DNA of 64,000 nt, taken from the NCBI GenBank assembly GCA_038025085.1, contig CM076146.1, forward strand, positions 17,272,001-17,336,000, given 5' to 3'. The notes under the pieces were generated by a model, which ran no database searches, had not been told where the DNA came from, and worked only from the letters and a program-made list of their open reading frames with translations. Each line of letters begins with the position of its first letter. Position 1 is the stretch's first letter. This document shows, piece by piece, positions 11,301 through 22,062 of the stretch. Origin of the DNA: Tetragonia tetragonoides. Its lineage: Eukaryota > Streptophyta > Magnoliopsida > Caryophyllales > Aizoaceae. Both the position numbers and the translations under genes were made by a program.

Positions 11301-14300
11301 GTTTGTTATGCCCATAACCGAGGATAGTCATGAAGATAATGGAGAGCCATTCATTGAAGATTATGGTATACCCGAGGTTGGAGAGACCCTAATCCTTACG
11401 AAGTTGCTACATACGACTGTGGCCGATGATGAGTCCGACCAAAGGGAGCAGATATTCCACTCTCGCTGCAAGGTTAGAGGTAAAGTTTGCAATTTGATTA
11501 TTGACTCTGGGAGTTGTACTAATGTTGCCTCTAAAGAGATGGTTGATAAGCTTGATTTGCCTACTAAAAGTCATCCTAAACCCTATACTGTGCAATGGTT
11601 GAATGATGGGGGAGGGTTAAAAGTGACTACACAAGCTAGAGTTTGCTTTACTTTAGGGTGTTATAAAGACGATATATGGTGTGATGTACTGCCTATGGGT
11701 GCTTGTCATATATTGTTAGGTCGTCCTTGGCAATTTGATAGGAAAGTTAGTCATGATGGTGTAAACAATATCTATACTGTTGATCATAACCAGAAACGAA
11801 TCAAATTGTTACCCTTGACTGCCACTCAAGTTAAAGAAGCAAAGGCTAGTAAAAAGGCGAGTCTTGTAATGGTCATAGGAGAGAAAGAGATGGAAAAAGA
11901 GGTGGCAAGTGAAACTATGAGCTACCTAGTGTTGTTGTTTGAACCTAACATGTGTAGCAATCCCAATTATGATCCTGAGTTACGCCTATTGTTAGAGAGG
12001 TTCAAAGAAGTGTTCCCCGAGGAGTTACCCCCTGGTTTACCTCCTATGCATGGCATAGAACACCAAATTGACCTAGTTCCTGGAGCACCACTTCCAAATA
12101 GGCCAGCATATCGGTGTAACCCCGAAGAAGCCAAAGAGTTACAAAGACAAGTTGAAGAGCTTGTGCAAGGAGGCTATGTGAGAGAAAGTCTAAGTCCATG
12201 CGCTGTTCCTGCGTTACTTGTGCCTAAGAAAGATGGGGCATGGCGTATGTGCATTGATAGTAGAGTTGTCAAAAATATCACAATCAAATATAGGTTCCCT
12301 ATGCCAAGATTAGATGATATGTTAGACGAGCTACATGGTTCCCAGTTGTTTTCCAAGACAGATCTTAGAGCTGGATACCATCAAGTGAGAATCAAGGAGG
12401 GAGATAAATGGAAAACCGCGTTCAAGACACGACATGGTTTGTATGAGTGGTTAGTAATGCCTTTTGGCTTGTGCAATGCTCCTAACACATTCATGAGGTT
12501 TATGAATGAGGTATTGAGAGCATTCCTTGGTAAATTTGTTGTGGTTTACCTTGATGATATTCTTATATTCAGCAAGACCAAGGAGGAACATCTAGTACAT
12601 CTACAGCGCGTATTTGAGAAGTTAAAGGAACAACAGCTTTTTGGCAAGTTAGAGAAGTGTGATTTCATGCTTCCTAAGGTTATATTCCTTGGTTACATTG
12701 TGTCCAAAGATGGTGTATATGTTGATCCGTCCAAGGTAGAAGCTATGGCTTCATGGACAGCTCCAACCAATATACATGAGGTATGTAGTTTTCATGGCTT
12801 GGCATCATTTTATCGGAGGTTTATACGCAATTTTAGTTCTATTACTGTTCCTATAACTGAATTAATGAAAAAAGGAGAGTTTAATTGGAGTGAAAGTGCG
12901 CAAAAGGCCTTTGTTCAGGTCAAAGAGAAGTTGTGTCAAGCACCTATTCTAGCATTACCTGATTTTGATAGATTGTTTGAGGTTAAATGTGATGCTAGTG
13001 GGGTGGGTATAGGCGTTGTTTTAATTCAAGAAAAACGTCCTATTGCCTATTTTAGTGAGAACTTGAATGGAGCTCGTTTGAATTATTCTACATATGATCG
13101 AGAGTTCTATGCAATTGTGAGAGCTTTGGAGCATTGGTCCCATTATTTAAGGCCTATGCCTTTTGTGTTGCACTCGGATCATGAAGCTCTCAAGTACATT
13201 CATGGCCAACAGAAACTAAACCCTAGACATGCCAAGTAGGTAGAGTTTCTACAATCTTTTACATTCTCGGCCTAGTACAAAGATGGGAAGAGCAATGTTG
13301 TTACTGATGCTCTTTCACGAAGAAACCACTTGCTTGTGACACTTGAAGCGAAGCTCCTAGGCTTTGAACATCTCCAAGAACTATATGACAAGGATGTTGA
13401 TTTCTCTGAGTCATTTAGAGCTTCCAAAGAAGGGGAGCATGGTGATTATTTCATACAAGATGGGTTTCTATTCAAGAGGAACAAGTTCTGCGTTCCTAGG
13501 TCCTCTGTACGTAAGCTATTGGTTAGAAAGTTCACTCGGGAGGATTAGCTGGACATTTTGGAGTAACTAAAACCCTTGAGCTGTTACAAGAACACTTTTA
13601 TTGGCCTAAGATGCTCAAAGATGTACATGCTATTGTGACGAGATGCGCTACATGTCAACGGGCCAAGAGTGCTTTTCACAAAGGGTTATACACACCATTA
13701 TCGAGTCCTAGCTTTCCCTGGGAGAGTGTGAGCATGGATTTCATTGTGGCACTCCCTAGAACTCAAAGGGGAAAAGATGCTGTGATGGTTGTTGTTGATA
13801 GATTGTCCAAGATGGCGCACTTTGTGCCATGTCACAAGACCGATGACGCCTCTCATGTTGCTGACTTGTTCTATAAAGAGATAGTGAGGCTACATGGCAT
13901 TCCCAAGACTATTGTGTCGGATCGAGATACTAAGTTTCTGAGTTACTTTTGGAAGACACTTTGGAGACTCGTTGGGACGAAGTTACTCTTTAGCACTTCA
14001 CATCACCCACAAACAGATGGGAAAACCGAGGTTACAAACAGGACCCTTGGTACTTTGCTTAGAGGGTTGGTGAGTAGAAGCACAAAAGATTGGGTTATTA
14101 AGCTAGCACATGCGGAGTTTGCATATAACAGAACGCCTGGATTTACCACGGGTCGTTCTCCATTTGAGATTGTGTATGGCATTAATCCTTATTTGCCTAT
14201 TGATTTCGTGTCTTTGCCTAGAGATGATGTTATCAATGCAGATGTCAAGGCAAGACAACAAGCTTTCAAGAAGACCTGTGAGCAAGTTCGTGCGCGAGTA

Positions 14301-14602
14301 GAGAAGATGAACTCAAGGTACCAAGCAAGATCTAACAAGGGAAGAAAGCAAGTTCTATTTGAACCTGGTGACTTAGTTTGGCTATACCTGCGCAAAGAAA
14401 GATTTCCTTCAAGACGCAAGAACAAGCTTATGCCTCGAGCAGATAGTCCTTTTTAAGTCCTAGAGAAGATTGGAGACAATGCATACAACATTGATCTTCC
14501 TAGTGCGTATGGAAATGTGAGCTCAACCTTCAATGTTGGTGATCTTAGCCCTTACTTAGAGGATACGAATTTGAGGAAAATTTATTTTAAAGAAGGGGAG
14601 GT
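11301..14602 (+). pseudogene. Element C pol: protease, reverse transcriptase, RNase H, integrase
   Basis: The aspartic protease motif '[12 protein letters not shown]' lies near 11500, and the protease flap region 'HILLGRPW' near 11710. RT shows '[13 protein letters not shown]' and catalytic YLDD at about 12547-12558. RNase H follows with '[11 protein letters not shown]', and integrase with HHCC ('ATCQRAK'), 'MDFIVALP', 'VSDRDTKF' and 'HPQTDGKTEVTNRTL', giving the DDE triad. In-frame stops are at 13237 and 13273, a frameshift lies near 13525-13548, and a TAA is at 14454. The C-terminus ends in 'FNVGDLSPYL' and continues into the LTR. A typical chromodomain is not seen. Non-functional. Confidence 0.92.
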
Positions 14603-14777
14603 TGATGCAGGAGCAAGTACGTTAAAGGACAAGCAAGAAGACGACGAATCAAGAACGTCCAAGAACCCAGTTCTTGAAACATTAGTGCTTGATCTTGAGC
14701 TGCTCATTGCCAAGAGTATAATGCTACGTGGGGTAAAGTGTGAGGTAACTATGTTAGAGTGGCAAGAAGATGACTAG
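14517..14777 (+). pseudogene. Element C polyprotein tail extending into the 3' LTR
   Basis: After the TAA at 14454 the same frame stays open from 14457 through the LTR boundary at 14603, to a TAG at 14775-14777. About 57 residues are thus LTR-encoded, including an acidic, Lys/Glu-rich stretch. CRM-clade elements are known for C-terminal coding sequence that overlaps the 3' LTR (family knowledge). The same codons recur in the 5' LTR without a gene upstream. Confidence 0.55.
14590..14602 (+). other. Polypurine tract of element C
   Basis: AAAGAAGGGGAGGT directly precedes the 3' LTR start TGATGCAGG. Confidence 0.8.
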
Positions 14778-15264
14778 AAGCTGAAAAGAAGAAGCCTTGG
14801 GCGCCAAGGAAACTGTTCCAGCGTTTTGAGCTTTGGGCGCCAACTAATTAGCTGTTTGAGTTTGATTTTGTTTGCCTATTTCCTTAATTAGTTAGAATAT
14901 GTTTAGGAAAGTAGTGTTCTGATTATTAGTAGCATTAGGAGTCCATTAGGTATTAGGGAAGCTGTTAATTAGCTCGTTTTACAATTGTAGTCAGTTTCAT
15001 AGTTAGTTTCCTATTTGGACTAGGATTAGGATTCCGAATAGCTTTAGATTTCTTTGTCTATAAATAGGGGAGAGCTTTGCTACTGTAAACTCGTGCTTTG
15101 ATGATTAATTATTGAATACGTGAGTATTTACCCCTCAAACTGAGTGATTCAGGTTGAAACCCTTACGAGTGATTCGTGAGTTGTTCTTGAGTGATTCTTG
15201 AACAAGATCCCTTTGTGTGATACTACCAAAGGTTAATTTCCGTTTTGTTACTTATTTCACATCA
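14603..15264 (+). repeat. 3' LTR of element C
   Basis: 662 bp, nearly identical to 9451-10100 apart from scattered substitutions and one 12-bp indel. Followed by TSD GAAAA at 15265-15269. Confidence 0.93.
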
Positions 15265-15269
15265 GAAAA

Positions 15270-15763
15270 AGAGTATGGAGGCCTGGGTGAGATAAAATGG
15301 AGCTTTTGTGAAGGAAAATGGTGAAAAGGTTGATTTTTTTAAGGTGGGTGACAATGGTCGAATATTGAGGTTGAAGATGAGAAGAGAGAGAAAAAATATG
15401 AAAATTGGGGTTTTGTGGTGAGAGAAAGATGGGTAAGTGATGGGGATGGAGAATTTTATGAGAAAAGTGAAGAATTTGAGTGAAAATGGAGTGATTATGA
15501 GTATGAGGGAGATTGGGGGTTAGGGTTTGAGTGTGGGGTGAGAGAATAAGAGTGGGAGAGTGAAAGAAGGAAGAAGAGTGAAGGAAAAACGGGTTCACTT
15601 AGAAAAACCCCTCGTTAAAATTGGCTCAGCCAGCAAAAACGGCTAAAATGACCAAAAACGGCCTACCATGGAGTTGGCTGTTTTTCCATGGATTTTCGAC
15701 CAGTGGGCAGCGCAAGCTTGGGACAAGTGAAATGCGGGTTTTTGCTACCCGTTTTTAAGGTGG
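15270..15763 (-). other. Element B internal spacer between elements C and D
   Basis: Purine-rich on the plus strand, with no domain. A 113-codon minus-strand frame is Ser/His/Pro-rich low-complexity and not credited. GGTGG at 15759-15763 is the left TSD of element D. Confidence 0.6.
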
Positions 15764-17355
15764 TGTAAGAACCCTCGCGGGGAATCAACCCCACCGAGTG
15801 CCTCTCGCGGGCTCTTGGTCGAAAATCGAGTGGATTTTGTATTATTTAGAATTAATGGGGATTTGATTAAGATTACCTGGAAGTCGCCACCAAATTTTAT
15901 GGAAAACAAGAAAACCAATTTATTGAAAATAACCCAAGTCGAAAGTCTAAAGAGACTCCAACCCCAATTAAGTACACCCCAATTCCTATTGGGAATATTG
16001 ACACGAATGACCCAATGGCCAAAGATTGAGTTCGGGGGTGTAGGTACGAATTGGGAAGGTGTTAGGCACCCAATTACGCCCGTAATTGATCTTTATTAAT
16101 TGATAATATTCCACGGTTCCATACAAATTCGGTCATCCAAAGTCCTAGATTTAACTATGGGTTTGAACATCCATTAAATTATATGTTATCACTTTTGCAT
16201 GCATTTAATCCAATTTACATAAGAACAATAGAAAAAGATCAATTATTGCATGCTAAAATAAATTAAAGCAACAACAATAATAAAATCCTCCAACCCTACC
16301 TTGATTGCTAAATGCACCAAGTTGCTAAATTTCATCAATAAACTAGTTAGTAGCTTCAAGGCTATTAAAACAATGCAATTGAATTAACCATAATCAAATA
16401 TAAAATAAAACATGATTGAATTAATTGAAAATAGATTTGAAGATTAAATAAGGCCCTTAGGTAGAACCTTGAATGAATTAGAATTGAATGTCCATGCTCT
16501 TGAACTTGTATTTGAGAAGAACTGAAGGTTGATTTTTGAATGTTGGAAATATTGAAGGTTGAATTTGAGGTTGAATGGTGGAGTTTGAAGGTATTTTGAT
16601 GGTGTTTAGGGCTGTTTACCTGATGATGGAGGAAGGAGATGGAGGAATATTGAGAGAATAGGGTTATAGAGAGCTGTACGGTTTAATTTGAGTTCACCAT
16701 TATGTCCCCCTTCGTGTGGGACCTCTTGGTATCCAAGCGGCTACCGCTTGGTCCAAGCGGCTAGCCGCTAGGGCAAGCGGTTTAGCCGCTCCAGCTAGCA
16801 GTTTTTGACTTTAAAGGCCCATAACTTCTTCATTTGACCTCCGATTGACCTGATTCTTTTTGCATTGGACTGCTTGTTCAAAGGGATTTTTCTGGATATA
16901 TTAGAAGCCCAATTTTCATGAGTATGTCGAGAGTTATGGCCCAAACACTAAAAATGTGTCCATTTCAGTATACCTTGCGTTTATTGGATCATATCTCATT
17001 CGTTTCTTATTGGATTTGGACCTATAATATGTCATTTTGAAAGTATTTGTGTGAGGAATCCATTTAAAGTAGGCCCACTAAGGATTTCTTGCTCTAACGG
17101 AGGAAAATCCTATTTGAACCGTGGAGTGCGGTAATCAAAACATCGTTTTTGTCCCATAACTTTGTCGAATCACATCTTTTGACTCCGGTGTCTGCATGGG
17201 ACAAGGTAAGGGGCCTTGGAAAGCTTATAGAAAGGGTTATGAAATCGAAGGGGTTTGGTGCAAGTTACTCGAGCGTTGACATAGACTTCATATTCTTAAA
17301 TGCTGGTTATCGTCATTGGGCATATAAAAAGGGGTGAAACATTTTGGTGTCTACA
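15764..17355 (-). repeat. 3' LTR of element D
   Basis: 1592 bp. Compared with the 5' LTR it lacks about 90 bp (around 16710) that carry a TATA-like motif in the partner, and it has fewer AGCCGCT-type repeats at 16735-16790. Confidence 0.9.
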
Positions 17356-17366
17356 GAAGCCCCCAC
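17356..17366 (-). other. Polypurine tract of element D
   Basis: On the minus strand GTGGGGGCTTC immediately precedes LTR start TGTAGACACC. Confidence 0.6.
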
Positions 17367-19680
17367 TTCGGCCGAGCTCGAGTAAAGCGAAGGTCAAAGT
17401 ATGCAAGTTTTGAAAACATGCAAATCAAACAAACATTGAGACCATCGATGAAAGTGTCGATACTCTTGAACATTGAAACTGTCAGAACTCGCCGGATTGA
17501 AGCCGATGAACCCTCTTCTGGATTTAACATTGAACATTGAATATTGAAGTTGATGTAACTCGTTGGATTGAAGCCGATAAACCTTCGTCTAGATCGAACA
17601 TTGAACATTGAATATTGAGTATTGAAGTTGACAGAACTCGTCGGATTGAAGCCAATGAACCATCATCTAGATCGAATATTGAACATTGAATATTGACAGA
17701 ATTCTCCGGATTAAAGCCGATGAACCCTCGTCTTGATTGAACATTGAACATTGAACATTGAACATCAAACATTGAACATCGAACATTGAACATTGAATAT
17801 TGAATATTGAAGTTGACGGAATTCTCCGGATTGAAGCCGATGAACCCTCGTCTTGAACATTGAACATTGAAGGTGAGAGAACTCCCAAGATTGAAGCCGA
17901 TGAACTTTCACCTGATTGATATTTGAACACAAAAAACACAAGAACACACGCACATATAGCAATCCAAACACATATTCTAATAGGAGAGACATTGAACATT
18001 GATTGAAACTCGACATGGGGATATCAAAGCCCCCAGCACAAAAAGCACATAGAGATAGAAAGAAGATTTCAAAATCACTTTTGAAAAGACCTAGGGGTGC
18101 AAACTAAACGCAATCTCCTTGATCAATAGGAAAGTACTAATGGAGCCACCACCTTGGATGGGTGGTATAGAGAAACATTAATGGGCCACCACCTTGAATG
18201 AGTGGTATTCTTAAGTTGATTCTACCATGTCAGAGTTTGGAGAAAAACACTTATTAAACTAACGTCAAACCTTGAGCGCGGACTTTGAATAATCGATTAT
18301 CGAAAGATGTTGCACGAGATATAGAGATTAGACGTAAATATTGATTGAAAGAAAGGGATGGATCAACAAAGATAAAAAAATTTGAATTGTGGACTAGAAT
18401 TGGAAGGGTTGAAATGGAGGCAATACATTTCAGGAGAAAAATTGGAGAAAGAGATATAGGGGTTCGAAGATCGATGTCCAAGTCCTAAACTCTAATGGAA
18501 GAACAAGGAAAACTTGAGATTATTCTTAGAAAATCAAGTTGATTTTAGAGATTTTGATGCATGAGGGTTTGATGATTGAATATTAAGTATGACCGATGCT
18601 CGTGAGAAGTTGCCTACGTATCCTTGCGGAATCAGGCCAAGCGTAGTTCGTAGATTTTGATTATGCCCTAAATTTTTCCTGGATCATTATCTTAGATGAT
18701 CGATCCAACGGGCTTGCCCTAATTTTTGCGTAGGCTATTGAGTGAATAGTCCTATCGGGCTTTATGAACTTTTATGCCCGAACTTTTGCCTAGGCCGCCT
18801 TTGCGGGTTTTCAACCTAGCGGGCTACACATGTCTTGAGTGTCGAGTCTGTAAGAGGACTTTTGAGGTTGTAATGTAAGGCTCGGTTTAGGTTACCAAAT
18901 AAAGGGATATTAAGGCTCAAAACCCATCAAAAAAGCCCCCAGTGTGCTTCTTAGTCACTAAATGTTTCGAGAGGTGGATTTGAACTTAAATTTTATTTTG
19001 TTTTTGCTTCCTCAAATTTTGAACCTTTGAACTCTCTCTTTTTCTTCTTTTTTTTTTTCTCCTGAACTTCTGAACGTTGAACATTTTTCTCTTTGATTTC
19101 CACCTACTCTCATGGATGTTGACCTTATTGTTCACACACTCAAAGCCTCCAGGTTAAGGATTAATGTGGGTGAGAAATAAACGGCTATGTGTTTGAGGCC
19201 CAAATTGGTTGCAAGTCGATATTTGAATGTGGATTTAAATGATTGGTGAAGGGTGCCAAACGAATGCCTCTTGTCCTTAACTCGACTTGTAGACACATGT
19301 TCTTTTCATTCTTTTGTCCTTTGAATTAGATTGATCATCTTTACCCTTAGCATTATGGAGATATTTACAAATTGGATTCATCATTGAATTTAGTGTTCCA
19401 TGGATAGAAGACAACACAAATGGCAAGAGAAATTGATTTCATTGATTGAAAAAGGAATACAAGGCTAAAACCCAATTGCTCCTAAGTGGACTTGGGCTCG
19501 AATCAGAAAACAAAGAAAATGGAGTGACTCTCCGACTCATGCTTATCTTATTGAACTCGAAAAACAAAATAAATCCTAATAGAAGACTAGTCTTGAAGGT
19601 GCTTGACATCTTGATGCTTCTCTTGACGCTCTTAGCTTGGACTTCAAAAGGTGGACCTCTAAGGTGGAGGCATTTTGGAC
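17367..19680 (-). other. 3' non-coding interior of element D
   Basis: About 2.3 kb downstream of gag with no pol motif in any frame. It contains the tandem-repeat block at 17494-17920 and a region near 18610-18660 ('TGCCTACGTATCCTTGCGGA') of a kind I have seen in Tat/Ogre interiors. Short minus-strand frames in the tandem repeats are artefacts of the repeat. Confidence 0.65.
17494..17920. repeat. Six-unit minisatellite in element D
   Basis: Units begin 'GGATTGAAGCCGATGAACC' at about 17494, 17565, 17643, 17708, 17828 and 17888, so spacing varies from 60 to 120 bp. The length differences come from an internal run of 'GAACATT/GAATATT' heptamers, so a microsatellite is nested in the minisatellite. 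Confidence 0.9.
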
Positions 19681-20828
19681 TTACTCATGAGTGCCCAATA
19701 GAATAGTCGTGTTGTTGGGTTTCTTGATATCTGGGGTTGCAATGGTCCCATTATCGATGAGATCTTGGATCTTATGTTTGAGAACCCAACAACTATCAGT
19801 GTTATGACCTTTACCTCGATGGAAATTGTAAAAAGCCTCTGGATCCCAAGATTTGGATTTCTTCTCGGGTAATGGATCAGAAGTTGGGCCTATGGGATAC
19901 ATAAATCCATTTTTATGAAGCCTTTCGAATGCCTTGCTTAAAGTGATCCCTATTGGGGAAAAGGTCCTTTGAATGGCCTTGCCAATATTTATAGCACTAA
20001 CTGCATGACCCTTGGAATTGGAGCCATTACTCTTTTTCTGTTTGGAGTAAAAGCTCTTGTTATTGGAGGATTGAAGTTCATTCTCAATTTGAATCTCAAT
20101 CTTATAGAGTCTATCGAAAGTTTCAATGGGTTGGAACCTCATATGGTCTTTGTACTTGGGCTTGATATTGCGAACAATGATTCCCACTTGATCTTCTTCA
20201 GAAGGGCGATTGTTGAGTTGGGCCACTTTCTCTCTCCAACGGGTCAAGAATGTGATGAAGTCTTCATTTTTATTCTGAATGGTTATATCCAGTTCCTTTA
20301 GAGTCATGGGGAGTTCATTGTTGTAGGAGTATTGCAACACAAACTCGTGTTTGATGGAGACCCATTTGGCCTTGAATGGGCCTAAGGTGTTGAACCATTT
20401 TGCAATTGGACCTTCAAGGGTCATAGGAAAGATCTTTGCATAGAGACTCGAATCAATCCCTTTGATTTCCATACATGTAGTAAAGTTCCTTATATGACCA
20501 TATGGGTCTTCCACTCCGTTAAACTTGGGGAGATCGGTCAAGGTGACCTTTTTCAGAAGTTTTGCATGGAAATCGGCATTGGGCTCCTCTTCTTCTTCTT
20601 CCATATAGTAGGTGCTAATGTGGAGTTCTTACGCATTAGTTGCTCAAGCTTTTCAAGCCTTCTATCAAGCTTGCTTGGAGGAGTATGATTCTCATCATCA
20701 TATTCATTAGTATGAGGTTTAGCCTTAACTTCATCTCTTAGCTTCTTGATTTCTTCATCTTGATCTTTGAGACGTGTGTTCATCATAGTGAGTTTCTCCG
20801 GAATGGCTTTGATGTCATCACCTTGCAT
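19681..20828 (-). pseudogene. Element D gag
   Basis: An N-terminal coiled-coil segment (20828-20553; 'RLEKLEQLMRKN') overlaps in another frame a 307-residue gag core (20604-19681) containing 'LTLEGP..KWFNTL'-type and 'FLTRWREKVAQL' retrotransposon gag blocks. The C-terminus 'FHRGKGHNTDSCWVLKHKIQ' corresponds to the Tat/Ogre zinc-knuckle-like motif, but the first Cys is replaced. The two frames meet at a GAA-repeat run (20580-20600), probably a slippage frameshift. The product would be a structural particle protein. As it stands it is likely broken. Confidence 0.8.
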
Positions 20829-22044
20829 GGTAGAAAATGGAGTTGAATCTGAATTTGATCTCGAGCTTGGAGGTGGTGACAGAAATAGTTTCCTAACTAA
20901 TCTTCCTTTATGATTTGGACGTTTCCACTTTAGGATCGACTTTCCTGTCCTTGATCAAGGAGAAATAGAAAAAAATAATTGAAGGGAAGGAGAGAAAAAA
21001 AAAAAAGAAAAGAGTTTATCCAATAATCTAGTCCCTTTATTTATTTATTTTTGAATTTTCTGATGTTTTTTTTTTAATTTCCGCTTTTTTGTTTTTGGGG
21101 GACCTGGAAAATTGGATATTAAAAAAAAGGAAGGGATTTTTATTTTTTGAAAAAGGAAAAGGGAAGAGAGAAAACGGGAAGTTTTGAAAATAGGAAGGGG
21201 GATTTTGAAAAGAAAACGGAATACTCTTGACCATGGAAGGGAATATATACTCTTGACTAGGGATGGAAATATTATCGACTTAATGGAAAAGAATACTCCT
21301 AACTAGGGAAGAGAATATATACTCTTGACTAGGGATGGAAATATTATCAACTTGGGAAAGGGGAATACTCTTGACTAAGGAAGAGAATAGATTTTGGAAA
21401 ATAAAAAGATCTCCTTCCTAATATGGACCCCTAGTTTATGGAAGTTTTGAACTAACGACCAAACAAAAAAAAAGAAAAGATCCTAATGGGATCTATCCTA
21501 ATATTCTATGACCCAAAACAACTACGCAAAGATTGCGTTCACTTTATGGCAAACAACATAACAACACAAACAATGCAGTAAAGAAGATCAAGCATGGACA
21601 TGGGACTGAGTTTCGACCTAAAACATTGGTTTTAGTTCATGCAATTGGGTAGGCTTAAGGGTTTTGGTCACAGGGAACTCATGATCAAGAATGTACAACA
21701 ATTAGTGGGATGCGTGACAATATGATGCATTTTTGTTATCCTACTCGTCGAATGGACGATTGTGTAGGAAGGTACATGAGGTGGAGGATCCATTTTTCTT
21801 GGCAAAGAGGAATCGAATGGATTCCCACCAAGGCACTTCACCACACTCCAAGGGCTAAAAACTGGTTAGAACTTGTTAAAACAACCTTGGAAGTCGCGCA
21901 AGCGCATGCAAATGGATGCAATGGATGCAAAAGCAATAATTGATAATGAGCAATCACAATAACAATAATCACTCAAGGTCATGAACCATGCAATTTTGAC
22001 AATTAATTAAGATCAACCTTCAAGTTATACCCTCTTAATTAAAT
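20829..22044 (-). other. 5' leader of element D
   Basis: About 1.2 kb between PBS and gag. It is A/T-rich with homopolymers, and holds a roughly 72-bp tandem repeat at 21219-21390. No ORF is credited. Confidence 0.6.
21219..21390. repeat. 72-bp tandem repeat, about 2.4 copies
   Basis: Units start 'GAATACTC' at 21219, 21291 and 21363. Each full unit contains 'AATATATACTCTTGACTAGG' and 'GATGGAAATATTATC'. Lies in the leader of element D. Confidence 0.85.
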
Positions 22045-22062
22045 CCCCAGTGAAGTCGCCAC
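22045..22062 (-). other. PBS of element D
   Basis: Minus-strand TGGCGACTTCACTGGGGA lies 1 nt inside the 5' LTR end. It resembles the PBS type of Ogre/Tat elements (TGGCGACTCCGCTGGGGA from memory, reported as Arg-tRNA). The tRNA assignment was not verified. Confidence 0.7.

Larger units (their letters stand above)
9451..15264 (+). mobile_element. Element C: complete chromovirus-like Ty3/gypsy retrotransposon
   Basis: Two LTRs (9451-10100 and 14603-15264) with TG...CA ends, TSD GAAAA at 9446-9450 and 15265-15269, initiator-Met-type PBS, PPT and a gag-PR-RT-RNase H-integrase order identify a full-length Ty3/gypsy element. The coding frame has four in-frame TAG stops, one frameshift and one TAA. 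The polyprotein frame continues into the 3' LTR and I see no classical chromodomain, which suggests the CRM clade; this placement needs a tree. Confidence 0.93.

Noticed and set aside
15257..15598. 113-codon minus-strand frame
   Set aside because: Ser/His/Pro-rich low complexity from a purine-rich strand, crossing the border of element C, so it cannot be an old gene.
17494..17999. Regular repeats at 17494-17920 as a CRISPR array, and minus-strand frames in them as proteins
   Set aside because: Units vary from 60 to 120 bp, there are no unique spacers, and the locus is inside a plant retrotransposon. The frames only reflect the repeat.
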